This document shows positions 18,261 through 26,771 of a stretch of DNA of 64,000 nt, in pieces. The stretch lies in the NCBI GenBank assembly GCA_900115795.1, contig FOXT01000007.1, positions 158,766 through 222,765 of the forward strand, given 5' to 3'. The notes beneath the pieces are model-generated. The model had not been told where the DNA came from. It did not search any database and was given only the letters and a program-made list of their open reading frames with translations. Source of the stretch: Lachnospiraceae bacterium XBB1006 (GTDB lineage Bacteria > Bacillota > Clostridia > Lachnospirales > Lachnospiraceae). Position 1 is the stretch's first letter; every line of letters begins with the position of its first letter. The translations under genes were made by a program, and so were the position numbers.

Positions 18261-19346
18261 CTATTTTTTAATATTCTTATCATAAAACGCAACAAAACTC
18301 TCAAACATTTCGACATCAAGCATATTGCTCAACTTTTTACGGTTCATATGTTTATGAATAAATTCCGCTTTTTCTTTTTCAAATCGCTCTTTATTTTCAT
18401 CCGCTCTATAATCATAATCCAGTTTTTTACGCCATTTTTCTACGTTACTTTCTATTTCTTGCAAATAATAAGCATCATAATATACATCATTATGTAAACG
18501 ATCTGCTACCGTTTCGAACGTAAATCGCGGATCATTCTCATATTTCTTCCAATAAGTAAGAAATCCGTACTCGCGTGGCACAACTGGATCCTCCGCGCTA
18601 TGTACAACCATAACAGAGGCTTTACTTTCACGAAACCCTTTCATCGCACTAGCAGTAGCATAGTCTCCATACTTGATGATTTCGTGTAATTTTACAAATG
18701 GCATCATAAGATGTATTCCCACTCCAACCTGCTTTTTCCCTTCAGATTCATATAAATCCGAGGACTTATTAAAACCGGAACACTCAATTACTGCTTTCAC
18801 CTCGGGATGGTAGGAAAGTACAGCACATGCACTATATGCTCCCCAACTATGTCCAAATAAAACAATTGGAAGCTTCGGAAATTTCCCGCTTTCTTCCACA
18901 AAGGAAATTGCATAATCTAAATCAACGACTCCCTGCGGTACTCCGCCAACTCCTTTCCCTTCACTCTCATCATTTCCTGTAGCATCATATGCAAAAACAT
19001 AATACCCATGCTGTGCAAAATAATTCGCACAATCCAAATAATTATTATGTCCGCCTCCACCAAACCCGTGAGCCATAACCACGATTCCGCGCTGGTCATC
19101 CCCAACATGGTATAAATATCCGGCAAGTTTCTGTCCCTTATTTGACTTAAATTCATATTTTGTCCGCAATAACCCCTCAAAATCGCTAACGTAAAACTTA
19201 TATGGTTCGTAAGTTTTAAATCGCTGATTAAAATTCTCCTCATATATTGCCACAGACATCACCCAATCGGCAATAACTAGAAGGATTAACAAGCAGACTA
19301 CTATTCCTATAATTATCTTTTTCAAATTTCTTTTTCTTTTACTCAT
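18261..19346 (-). CDS. Membrane-anchored alpha/beta hydrolase
   Basis: This 361-residue protein has one N-terminal membrane segment (about 10-32) after a basic start, so the catalytic domain probably faces outward. The hydrolase fold shows the oxyanion-hole block VVMAHGFGGGG near 90-100, the nucleophile elbow GHSWGA, an acid in VVHSAEDPVVP, and a likely His in RLHNDVYY. It resembles serine aminopeptidase S33/lysophospholipase proteins, but the substrate is unknown. A charged helical C-terminal tail follows. It lies upstream of sbcDC in the same direction, with no obvious functional link. Confidence 0.85.
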   Translation of the reverse strand: MSKRKRNLKKIIIGIVVCLLILLVIADWVMSVAIYEENFNQRFKTYEPYKFYVSDFEGLLRTKYEFKSNKGQKLAGYLYHVGDDQRGIVVMAHGFGGGGHNNYLDCANYFAQHGYYVFAYDATGNDESEGKGVGGVPQGVVDLDYAISFVEESGKFPKLPIVLFGHSWGAYSACAVLSYHPEVKAVIECSGFNKSSDLYESEGKKQVGVGIHLMMPFVKLHEIIKYGDYATASAMKGFRESKASVMVVHSAEDPVVPREYGFLTYWKKYENDPRFTFETVADRLHNDVYYDAYYLQEIESNVEKWRKKLDYDYRADENKERFEKEKAEFIHKHMNRKKLSNMLDVEMFESFVAFYDKNIKK

Positions 19347-19392
19347 TTGTTATTCTTCACCTTCAGTCTCTAATTGCTGTCATTAACAAAAA

Positions 19393-19426
19393 AGGCACTC
19401 CTCAGAATTACTTCTAAAAAGTGCCT
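19393..19426 (-). terminator. rpsF-ssb-rpsR terminator
   Basis: AGGCACT and AGTGCCT form the outer stem and AGAA/TTCT an inner one. On the minus strand six T residues follow. It lies shortly after the rpsR stop codon. Confidence 0.8.
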
Positions 19427-19436
19427 AAAATAATAC

Positions 19437-19697
19437 TTATTCTGCTACGTATGGCATAAGTGCAATGTGTCTTGCTCTCTTGATAGCCACAGTAAGAGCT
19501 CTCTGATGTTTTGCACAGTTTCCTGTGATTCTTCTTGGTAAAATCTTACCTCTTTCAGAGACATATCTCTTTAATTTGTTGGTATCCTTGTAGTCGATTA
19601 CATTATCGTTACCACAGAATACACAAACTTTTTTTCTTCTATGCATGCCACCGCGTCTCTTAGGACCGTCGGCTCTATCACCTTTATTGAAAGCCAT
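19437..19697 (-). CDS. rpsR: 30S ribosomal protein S18
   Basis: This 86-residue protein has the S18 core [19 protein letters not shown]. It is the cysteine-containing paralogue type, with CVFC at residues 25-28. S18 pairs with S6 on the platform of the 30S subunit. I chose the ATG at 19697 because AGGAGG lies 8 bases upstream; an in-frame ATG 13 codons earlier has no such site. It ends the rpsF-ssb-rpsR operon, the standard order in Firmicutes. Confidence 0.97.
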   Translation of the reverse strand: MAFNKGDRADGPKRRGGMHRRKKVCVFCGNDNVIDYKDTNKLKRYVSERGKILPRRITGNCAKHQRALTVAIKRARHIALMPYVAE

Positions 19698-19766
19698 GAT
19701 GTTACCTCCTACTATACTTGGCAGATATTCTGCCATCTTCTATTATTTCTAAAACAATACAATGGA

Positions 19767-20225
19767 CTAGTTGAATGGTAATTCTTCATCTACTCCATCA
19801 GGGATGTTCATAAATCCATCCCCTACCGCAGAACTTGGTGCTGGATTTGGAGCCGGCTGCTGATAATTCTGCTGATAACCGCCACCACCGGCATTGTTAT
19901 CACTTGATGCCTTACTCTCTGCAAATTCCTGCTGTTCAACAACAACATCCGTTGTGTAAACTCTCTGACCATCTTTCTCATAAGAACCGGTCTGAATGCG
20001 TCCTTCAACCACAATCTTAGTTCCTTTGTGGAAATATCTTTCCGCAAATTCTCCAGACTTTCCGAATGCCACACATTGAATAAAATCTGCTGTCTGCTCA
20101 CCATCACGCTTAAAACGACGGTCAACAGCTAAGGTATATCTTGCAACGGCCATAGACTGTGCGCCCTGTGAATAACGGACCTCAGGGTCTCTTGTCAGTC
20201 TTCCCATTAAAATTACTTTGTTCAT
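19767..20225 (-). CDS. ssb: Single-stranded DNA-binding protein
   Basis: This 152-residue protein starts MNKVILMGRLTRDPEVRYS and has the OB fold over about 1-105. A Gly/Gln/Pro-rich disordered linker follows, then the acidic tail DEELPFN that binds replication and repair partners. The tail has one extra Asn after the usual terminal Phe. SSB coats single-stranded DNA at forks. It lies between rpsF and rpsR as in most Firmicutes. Confidence 0.97.
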   Translation of the reverse strand: MNKVILMGRLTRDPEVRYSQGAQSMAVARYTLAVDRRFKRDGEQTADFIQCVAFGKSGEFAERYFHKGTKIVVEGRIQTGSYEKDGQRVYTTDVVVEQQEFAESKASSDNNAGGGGYQQNYQQPAPNPAPSSAVGDGFMNIPDGVDEELPFN

Positions 20226-20244
20226 ACGATGTCCTCTTTTCTAT

Positions 20245-20535
20245 TTATGCTTCGTCCGCTCTCACGCATAAGTATCTGATAACATTCTCTTCGATACGAA
20301 GACGATCCTCAAGCTGTGCTGGAGCTGTAGCTTCTGCATCAAACTGGATAAAGTAATAGAATCCCTCGTTCATCTTCTGGATTTCGTAAGCAAGTTTCTT
20401 CTTACCCCAATCATCTACATTAGTGATGGTTCCTCCGAAACGAGTAATCATTTCCTTTACTTTTTCGAGTTTTTCGCTTCTAGCTTCATCCTCTAATTTT
20501 ACGCTGAGAACGAGTGCTAATTCATATTTGTTCAT
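20245..20535 (-). CDS. rpsF: 30S ribosomal protein S6
   Basis: This 96-residue protein starts MNKYELALVLSVKLEDEAR and contains DDWGKKKLAYEIQKMNEGFYY, the S6 signature. It binds S18 and 16S rRNA. AAGGAGG lies about 8 bases before the ATG. The leader holds a CCCAA/TTTGGG hairpin; S6:S18-binding leaders are known in this operon in many bacteria, but I could not match the conserved motif with confidence. Confidence 0.97.
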   Translation of the reverse strand: MNKYELALVLSVKLEDEARSEKLEKVKEMITRFGGTITNVDDWGKKKLAYEIQKMNEGFYYFIQFDAEATAPAQLEDRLRIEENVIRYLCVRADEA

Positions 20536-20616
20536 GCGAATTGTACCTCCTTTTGGTCTCTGGCTCCCAAACTTTAAATTGGGAACAAGGAAAAAATTTA
20601 TATATCACGAATAGAT

Positions 20617-20645
20617 ATTTTATCACATTCAATCCACATTTTCAA
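20617..20645 (-). promoter_or_regulatory. rpsF operon promoter inside the DUF951 3' end
   Basis: On the minus strand TTGAAA (20640-20645) and TAAAAT (20617-20622) have a 17-base spacer. The -35 lies in the last codons of the DUF951 gene, so the ribosomal operon can be transcribed apart from the sirtuin transcript. Confidence 0.6.
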
Positions 20646-20814
20646 CTATTTTTTTAATATTTTTTTCAACTTTTACCCTTGGTAGCATGAGCATATGCCC
20701 GCATCCATCGCACTTTAATCGAAAATCTGCTCCAATACGTAACACTTCCCATGAATTGCTGCCGCAAGGGTGTTTTTTTTTCATAATTAAATGATTACCT
20801 ACTTGAATATCCAT
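20629..20814 (-). CDS. DUF951 family small protein
   Basis: This 61-residue protein starts MDIQVGNHLIMKKKHPCGSN and contains KCDGCGHMLMLPR, matching DUF951 (YyzM-like). One Cys lies near residue 17 and a CxxC near residues 35-38, so it may bind zinc. Function is unknown; the family usually lies near parB, rpsF or dnaA in Firmicutes. Its ATG directly follows the sirtuin stop codon, with GGAGG inside the sirtuin gene, so the two are translationally coupled. Confidence 0.85.
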   Translation of the reverse strand: MDIQVGNHLIMKKKHPCGSNSWEVLRIGADFRLKCDGCGHMLMLPRVKVEKNIKKIVENVD

Positions 20815-21558
20815 CTATGCCTCCATCGCCTCAACTGCCTGCCGCATTACTTTCGCAATATCGTCTTGAATCAGCAAATCCGCAGAACTATCTGCCTGCG
20901 TTGCACTCTTATTAATCAATACCAGATGTTTTCCTTTAAAATAGTAAACCAAGGATGCTGCCGGATATACTACTAACGATGTTCCTCCTATTATCAATGT
21001 ATCTGCTGCTGAAATTGCTTTTACAGCGTTCTGAATTACATTCTGATCCAGTCCTTCCTCGTACAATACTACATCCGGACGCACCTTTCCACCACATACG
21101 TCGCAAATCGGCTCTCCATCTGCTGCCAACACATAATCTGCGTCAAAGTTCTTACCACAATTTGTACAATAGTTCTTATGCACTGTTCCATGTAGTTCAT
21201 ACACCGTCTTACTTCCGGCCATTTGGTGTAACCCATCAATGTTTTGTGTTACTACGGCCTTTAATTTTCCCATTTCCTCCAATTTTGCCAAAGCATAATG
21301 ACAATCATTTGGTTTTGCATCCGGGTAGATTAAATTCTTCTTGTAAAAATCGTAAAATTCATCTGGATGCATCATTAAAAAACTATGAGACACCGCTTGC
21401 TCCGGGGAAATGTTTCGATTTAATTTTTTACTAAATATTCCATTTGAGCTTCTAAAATCCGGAATATTGCTGGCCGTACTTACTCCTGCACCCCCAAAAA
21501 ATACGATGTTTTGGCTATTTTTTAATATTTCTGCTAACTTCATGATTTGATTTTCCAT
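20815..21558 (-). CDS. Sir2-family NAD-dependent protein deacylase
   Basis: This 247-residue sirtuin removes acetyl or other acyl groups from lysines, using NAD. GAGVSTASNIPDFRS near 18-32 is the NAD-binding motif, TQNIDGLHQMAG holds the catalytic region, and HGTVHKNYC has the active-site His. Zinc ligands are CTNC and CDVC. The C terminus has GGTSLVVYPAAS. The length fits a single-domain bacterial CobB/SrtN-type enzyme. GAGGTG precedes the ATG. It is co-transcribed with DUF951 and divergent from the LtaS-like gene. Confidence 0.93.
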   Translation of the reverse strand: MENQIMKLAEILKNSQNIVFFGGAGVSTASNIPDFRSSNGIFSKKLNRNISPEQAVSHSFLMMHPDEFYDFYKKNLIYPDAKPNDCHYALAKLEEMGKLKAVVTQNIDGLHQMAGSKTVYELHGTVHKNYCTNCGKNFDADYVLAADGEPICDVCGGKVRPDVVLYEEGLDQNVIQNAVKAISAADTLIIGGTSLVVYPAASLVYYFKGKHLVLINKSATQADSSADLLIQDDIAKVMRQAVEAMEA

Positions 21559-21579
21559 GTAAACACCTCATTTCCTCGA

Positions 21580-21608
21580 TTGCATTTTTGCTTATTGTGA
21601 TGTATAAT
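21580..21608 (+). promoter_or_regulatory. Promoter of the LtaS-like gene
   Basis: TTGCAT (21580-21585) and TATAAT (21603-21608) have a 17-base spacer, about 55 bases before the start codon. Confidence 0.6.
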
Positions 21609-21662
21609 GCTTTAGATTCTTTTTTATTTGATTATAACACAATACGATGAAAGAGTATAACT

Positions 21663-23771
21663 ATGAACATGATGAAATTTAAAAAATTGCATGGAAGGAA
21701 GATAACATTTCCCTTCTCTAATAAGGTAAAAACTAAATATGAAAACTTCAAATCCGGGTTAAAGCATCCAGAACTTTTTTCTTTTCTGTGCCTATACCTT
21801 ATTGTTCCAATCCTGGTAAATTTTATAATTGAATGTTTAGAGTTAAAGTCCATTTTGTCCGGACTTCGCTTTACATTCACGTCACCCTACGTTTTTATGG
21901 CGAATACGTTGATTATAATCATGACATTTATGATTTCATTACTTTTGCGAAAGCGTCATTTTTGGGTAACCTTACTTTCTGTTATTTGGCTTGTATTTGG
22001 TACTGCAAACTTTGTTTTGCTATGTAACCGTGTTACACCTTTTACTGCTAACGATTTAATTTTAATTGATGCACTTTTTGAAGTGTTGCAGAAGTACTTT
22101 AACTTATTCCAGGTTGGATTATTAGTGATTTTGGGCATTCTTGGCATTATCATCTTAGTGATTATGTTTTTCCGTGCCAAGAAGGAACCTCGCTTGAAGC
22201 TTTATTTTAGCATTCCTATGATTGCAGCCTCAATTCTTGTTACCATTGGTGCTATTAAGCTTGGCATTCACTTAAACTACCTTGAGGCTCAGTTCGCAGA
22301 ATTATCTGCTGCCTACCGAAACAATGGATTTGTCTATTGCTTTACGAATAGTCTGATTGATAATGGCGTAAGCAAGCCAAAGGATTATTCTGCTGAATCT
22401 ATGCAAGCGATTTTGCAGAATGACCACACTACCTTTTTCTCAGATAAGGCAAAAAAGAAACCAAATGTGATTTTTATCCAATTAGAATCCTTATTTGATG
22501 TGGGCGAGTTAAATGATGTTACTTTCTCCGGTGACGTCCTTCCAAATATTAACCGTTTGCAAAAGAAGAATGGTGGATTATTTGAGGCTCCGGTTATTGG
22601 TGCCGGTACCGTTAATACAGAATTTGAAGTGCTCACCGGTATGAATATGGACGATTTTGGTGCCGGTGAATATCCATTTAAAACAATTCTAAAGGAAACC
22701 ACAACAGAAAGTCTTGCTTACAATTTGAAGTCCTACGGATATCATGTACACGCACTTCATAACAACACCGGTAAGTTTTATAGCCGTGATATTGTTTACT
22801 CAAATCTTGGATTTGATGATTTTACTTCTGTTGAATATATGCAGAATTACGATCGTACAATTATGGGTTGGGCCAAAGATTATTGCCTGACTGATTATAT
22901 TTTAAAATGTATGGACCAAACCAAAAAACAGGATCTTGTATATACCATTTCCGTACAGGGACATGGTAGTTACAATGTTTCCGACAGCTACGAACACCAC
23001 GTTACGATTACAGATATAAGTAAAAAGAAAGAGCCGTACCGTGACCAGCTTGAATATTATGCCAACATGATTTGGGAAATGGATGATTTTATTGGTCAGC
23101 TTATCAAAGCCTTAAAAGCACGTGGTGAGGATACTATCCTCGTTGCTTACGGAGATCACTTGCCAAGTCTTGATATTCATGCATCAGAGCTTGACGGACG
23201 TAGCGTTTATCAAACCGATTATTTTATTTGGAACAATTGCGGATTGAAGTTTGGACAAAAGGATATTCAGGCTAATGAGCTCAGTTCCTATATTTTGAAA
23301 AAACTCGGAATGAGCAATGGTATCATTAATTCCTTCCATCAGCATCATGCCGAAGACTATGATTTTAAGAAAAGTCTGGCGGCATTGGAATACGATATGC
23401 TCTATGGAAAACAACTCGTATACGGCGGAAAGAATCCTTACAAACCTACGGATATGCGTTTTGGATTATACCCGATACGAATTACAAACGTAATTCCGGA
23501 TGATACTGGCGAGAAATCCTATATCGTCCGCGGTGAGAATTTTACAAATTACAGCCGCGTTTACGTTAATGATGAAAAGATTGAAACTCATTTTATTGAT
23601 AGCAATACCCTACAAGTTGTACCGGATTCTCCTTTGAAACCGAAGGATATGATTACTGTTTGGCAATCACATCTAACTTGTACCGATAGCTACTCATACA
23701 ATGTAATCCAAATGGAATTAACCGATGAAGCACAGGAAGCATTAGAAATGGAAGAGGAGTCCAGCGAATAA
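21663..23771 (+). CDS. LtaS-family sulfatase (phosphoglycerol transferase) with C-terminal extension
   Basis: This 702-residue membrane protein has about five N-terminal membrane segments (about 38-60, 75-95, 102-122, 140-170, 178-200) and an extracellular sulfatase-fold domain (about 255-590). Metal and catalytic motifs include IQLESLFD, GTVNTEFEVLTG with the likely nucleophile Thr, and YGDHLPSLD. Such enzymes polymerise glycerol phosphate from phosphatidylglycerol onto a lipid anchor or modify other glycopolymers. Beyond residue 590 is an extra domain of about 100 residues with RITNVIPDDTG and VRGENFTNYSRVYVN, which looks like an immunoglobulin-like IPT/TIG fold. The ribosome binding site (AAAGAG) is weak. 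Confidence 0.88.
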   Translation: MNMMKFKKLHGRKITFPFSNKVKTKYENFKSGLKHPELFSFLCLYLIVPILVNFIIECLELKSILSGLRFTFTSPYVFMANTLIIIMTFMISLLLRKRHFWVTLLSVIWLVFGTANFVLLCNRVTPFTANDLILIDALFEVLQKYFNLFQVGLLVILGILGIIILVIMFFRAKKEPRLKLYFSIPMIAASILVTIGAIKLGIHLNYLEAQFAELSAAYRNNGFVYCFTNSLIDNGVSKPKDYSAESMQAILQNDHTTFFSDKAKKKPNVIFIQLESLFDVGELNDVTFSGDVLPNINRLQKKNGGLFEAPVIGAGTVNTEFEVLTGMNMDDFGAGEYPFKTILKETTTESLAYNLKSYGYHVHALHNNTGKFYSRDIVYSNLGFDDFTSVEYMQNYDRTIMGWAKDYCLTDYILKCMDQTKKQDLVYTISVQGHGSYNVSDSYEHHVTITDISKKKEPYRDQLEYYANMIWEMDDFIGQLIKALKARGEDTILVAYGDHLPSLDIHASELDGRSVYQTDYFIWNNCGLKFGQKDIQANELSSYILKKLGMSNGIINSFHQHHAEDYDFKKSLAALEYDMLYGKQLVYGGKNPYKPTDMRFGLYPIRITNVIPDDTGEKSYIVRGENFTNYSRVYVNDEKIETHFIDSNTLQVVPDSPLKPKDMITVWQSHLTCTDSYSYNVIQMELTDEAQEALEMEEESSE

Positions 23772-23782
23772 GCTGAACTCCT
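23755..23782 (+). terminator. Terminator overlapping the LtaS-like stop codon
   Basis: AGGAGT/ACTCCT and CAGC/GCTG stems flank one mismatch and a GAATAA loop, followed by seven T residues. The stop codon TAA sits in the loop. Confidence 0.85.
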
Positions 23783-23786
23783 TTTT

Positions 23787-25157
23787 TTATGCTATATGAA
23801 AAAATATTGTCGCAATCCGGAAATACACCAAAATGGAACAGGTATCCACCACAGTTGTGATAAGCGGAGATGCCATCAAAGCCGGGTCAAGGCCTATCTT
23901 CTTGGCTGTTAACGGAAGAACTCCACCAATAAATTTAGCCAGCATAATGGTTACAACCAATGACAGTGCAACCACCATCGCCAATTGCGCATTCTTGTAC
24001 ATTAAGAAAATACGAATGCCGTTTACAACAGCCAATACACATCCCACAATAATTGAAACTCCAAATTCCTTCGCAACCACTTTAAAAATATCCTTAAACA
24101 CAATTTCATCCAATGCGATACCACGAATAATCAGGGTAGAACTCTGGGATCCACAGTTACCGCCGGTGTCCATTAGCATTGGAATAAATGATACCAGAAG
24201 CGGTACGGCTGCAAAAGCGTTCTCGTAGCTTGTAATAATCGTTCCAGTAATTGTGGACGATAACATCAGCACCAGCAACCAGGCTATTCGGTTCTTTGCA
24301 TGTTTAAAAATCGATGTTTTAAAATACGTATCCTCAGCCGATGTAATCGCTGCCATACGGGTAATATCCTCGGTATTCTCATCCTGCAATACTTCCATCG
24401 CATCGTCTACAGTGATAATTCCAACCAGTCGATCATCGTGATCTACTACCGGAAATGCCAGAAATCCATATTTATTAAACATCTTTGCAACGTCTTCCTG
24501 ATCATCCGCCGTAGACAGCGTAATAATCTTTGTTTCCATGATGTCTTCAATTCGTTCATCATCATTAGAGATTAGCAAATCCTTTACCGTACAAAGACCA
24601 ATCAACTTACGATTTTCCGTTACATAAACGGTATAGACGGTTTCACTATTGCTGGCCATCTTACGAATACGAGCAATTGCCTCTCCAACTGTCATGTTTT
24701 TCTTAATATTTACATATTCCACCGTCATCATAGCGCCGGCAGAATCTTTTGGATATTTTAAAAGCTCATTAATCTGCTTTCTTGTCTTCTCGTCCGTATT
24801 TCGTAATATTCTAGCAACTACATTTGCAGGCATTTCCTCAATCATATCTACTGTATCGTCCAGAAACAGATCATCTAAAATCTGCTCTAATTCCTTATCT
24901 GTCAAGGAATTTACCAAGGTCGTCTGTGTGTCGTGCTCCATATAAGCAAACACTTCTGCTGCCTCTTCTTTTCCAAGAAGCCGAAATACCAATGGCAACT
25001 CTTTTTCATTTAATTCTTCAAAAATTGCCGCCACATCCGCTTCATTGGTATCCGCAAGTAATTCTTTTAACTGCGTATATTTTCTTTGATCTACAAGTTC
25101 TTTAATTTTTTCCAAATCATCCTCTAGATAGTTGGTGTCGAAGTATTCTTCCTGCAT
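23787..25157 (-). CDS. mgtE: Magnesium transporter MgtE
   Basis: This 456-residue channel imports magnesium. An N-terminal MgtE domain of helical repeats (about 10-130) is followed by two CBS domains (about 135-265) that sense cytosolic magnesium and gate the pore. About five membrane helices (about 285-456) follow, including PLLVSFIPMLMDTGGNCGSQSS, whose latter part is the family pore signature. It is the last gene of the long holB-rsmI cluster, 14 bases after rsmI. No M-box riboswitch is seen; there is no leader of its own. Confidence 0.95.
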   Translation of the reverse strand: MQEEYFDTNYLEDDLEKIKELVDQRKYTQLKELLADTNEADVAAIFEELNEKELPLVFRLLGKEEAAEVFAYMEHDTQTTLVNSLTDKELEQILDDLFLDDTVDMIEEMPANVVARILRNTDEKTRKQINELLKYPKDSAGAMMTVEYVNIKKNMTVGEAIARIRKMASNSETVYTVYVTENRKLIGLCTVKDLLISNDDERIEDIMETKIITLSTADDQEDVAKMFNKYGFLAFPVVDHDDRLVGIITVDDAMEVLQDENTEDITRMAAITSAEDTYFKTSIFKHAKNRIAWLLVLMLSSTITGTIITSYENAFAAVPLLVSFIPMLMDTGGNCGSQSSTLIIRGIALDEIVFKDIFKVVAKEFGVSIIVGCVLAVVNGIRIFLMYKNAQLAMVVALSLVVTIMLAKFIGGVLPLTAKKIGLDPALMASPLITTVVDTCSILVYFRIATIFFHIA

Positions 25158-25171
25158 CTTACCCTCCTATT

Positions 25172-26008
25172 CTAAAGTAACGCCTGATAAACATCTCGTT
25201 TGGAAATTCCACGTTCTTTTGCCACCATTCGCATGGCTTCCTTGTGGTCATATCCCTTCTCTTCAAATTGTTTTACATGCTCTTCTATCGTTATATTTGC
25301 ATAGGCGTCCCTTTTTTCTTCTTCTATTTGCTGCTTACTTTTCCCTTCGATTACAATAACAAACTCTCCCTTAGGGGCACACCCGCTATAGGCCACCAGT
25401 GCCTGGGAAAATGTCGTTCGATCCACATTCTCATATCGTTTTGTAATCTCTTTTACCAGAGAAACACTACGATCGCCTAATGCATCCTGCAATTCTTGCA
25501 ACGTTTTTACCAAATGATGAGGTGCTTCGTATATTACAATGGTCCGTGTTTCCCGCTTCAATTCGTCCAGAATTCGACCACGTTCTTTCTTATCCTTTGG
25601 TAAAAAAGCTTCAAAGCAAAATCGTCTGGTCTTTTGCCCAGACAACGTTAAAGCTGTTACTACTGCGCTAGCTCCCGGCAAAGATGTTACTTCAATTCCC
25701 TCTTCGTAACAAATACGAACCAACTCCTCTCCCGGATCCGATATACCAGGAGTACCTGCATCGGTTATTAGCGCAATATTTTTTCCCTCTTTCATCTTTT
25801 CCACAAGCTGATAAGCCTTCTCAATCTTATTGAATTCATGATAACTTGTCAAAGGCGTCTTGATTTCAAAGTGATTTAATAGTTTTAAAGAATTCCGGGT
25901 ATCTTCCGCAGCAATTAAATCCACTTCTTCAAGCGTTCGCAATACGCGCAATGTAATATCTTCCAAATTTCCAATAGGCGTAGCGCACAAATAAAGCATT
26001 CCTGCCAT
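25172..26008 (-). CDS. rsmI: 16S rRNA (cytidine1402-2'-O)-methyltransferase RsmI
   Basis: This 278-residue enzyme uses SAM to methylate the ribose of C1402 in the 30S decoding centre. It has the tetrapyrrole-methylase fold with YLCATPIGNLEDITLR at the start, AEDTR, TDAGTPGISDPGE (about 85-97) and PGASAVVTAL. The C-terminal basic region near 235-278 is typical. GGAAGGG is placed for the first ATG. It lies 22 bases after trmN6, an order conserved across Firmicutes. Confidence 0.95.
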   Translation of the reverse strand: MAGMLYLCATPIGNLEDITLRVLRTLEEVDLIAAEDTRNSLKLLNHFEIKTPLTSYHEFNKIEKAYQLVEKMKEGKNIALITDAGTPGISDPGEELVRICYEEGIEVTSLPGASAVVTALTLSGQKTRRFCFEAFLPKDKKERGRILDELKRETRTIVIYEAPHHLVKTLQELQDALGDRSVSLVKEITKRYENVDRTTFSQALVAYSGCAPKGEFVIVIEGKSKQQIEEEKRDAYANITIEEHVKQFEEKGYDHKEAMRMVAKERGISKRDVYQALL

Positions 26009-26030
26009 AAGATTTCCCTTCCTTTCTCCA

Positions 26031-26771
26031 CTATGGGCTATTGTATAATGCTACGATTTCTTCCGTATATACGCCATTCTTCTTATAAACAATAAGTGGA
26101 CGCTCCACGGTCATTCGCGGGTTGCCATAAAGACTTCCCTCAATCAGAACCATATTCGGCTCCTTATCAATGTATGGATATACCAAACGCATTCTTTTTG
26201 GTTCAATGCGATATTTCATCATTACTGCCATAATTTCAGGAAGTCGAAATGGTCGATGCACCATATAAAATCGACCACCCGGCCGTAACAACACTGCAGC
26301 CTGTTTAACCACATCCTCCAATGTGCATAAAATCTCGTGGCGGGCAATGGCCTTTTCACTTTCCGGATTCACCAACCCATGCTTTCCTATCATATAAGGC
26401 GGATTGCAGGTTACCACATCATAAGAAGATGCCGCTGCGTAATCAGTGGCATCCTTAATATCTCCGGTAATAATTGTTACCTTCTCCTCCAGATGATTAT
26501 AGATAACCGAGCGATGTGCCATATCCGCACTATCTTCCTGAATTTCCATTCCCGTAAAATGACTACCCTCGGTTCTTGCCTCTAATAAAATAGGAATCAC
26601 GCCGGTTCCGGTGCAAAAATCCATTGCAACCTCGCCAGACTTTACCTTTGCAAAACTACTTAAAAGTACTGCATCCATTCCAAAACAAAATCGCTTTGGA
26701 TCCTGAATAATCTTATATCCATTTCGATTTAAGTCATCTAACCGTTCTCCGGCCTTTAATAAGGAACTCAT
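26031..26771 (-). CDS. trmN6: tRNA1(Val) (adenine37-N6)-methyltransferase-type enzyme
   Basis: This 246-residue SAM-dependent methyltransferase has motif I MDFCTGTGVIPIL (about 50-62) and the amino-methylating catalytic motif NPPYM. It resembles YabB/YfiC-type enzymes that methylate A37 of tRNA1(Val); the exact tRNA target here is inferred from family and context. The ATG overlaps the ricT stop codon (ATGA), so the two are coupled. The yaaT-yabB-rsmI order matches Bacillus. Confidence 0.88.
   Translation of the reverse strand: MSSLLKAGERLDDLNRNGYKIIQDPKRFCFGMDAVLLSSFAKVKSGEVAMDFCTGTGVIPILLEARTEGSHFTGMEIQEDSADMAHRSVIYNHLEEKVTIITGDIKDATDYAAASSYDVVTCNPPYMIGKHGLVNPESEKAIARHEILCTLEDVVKQAAVLLRPGGRFYMVHRPFRLPEIMAVMMKYRIEPKRMRLVYPYIDKEPNMVLIEGSLYGNPRMTVERPLIVYKKNGVYTEEIVALYNSP

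Noticed and set aside
20536-20616. S6:S18-binding leader RNA of rpsF
   Set aside because: A hairpin is present, but I could not match the conserved bulge motif, so I mention it only within the rpsF entry.
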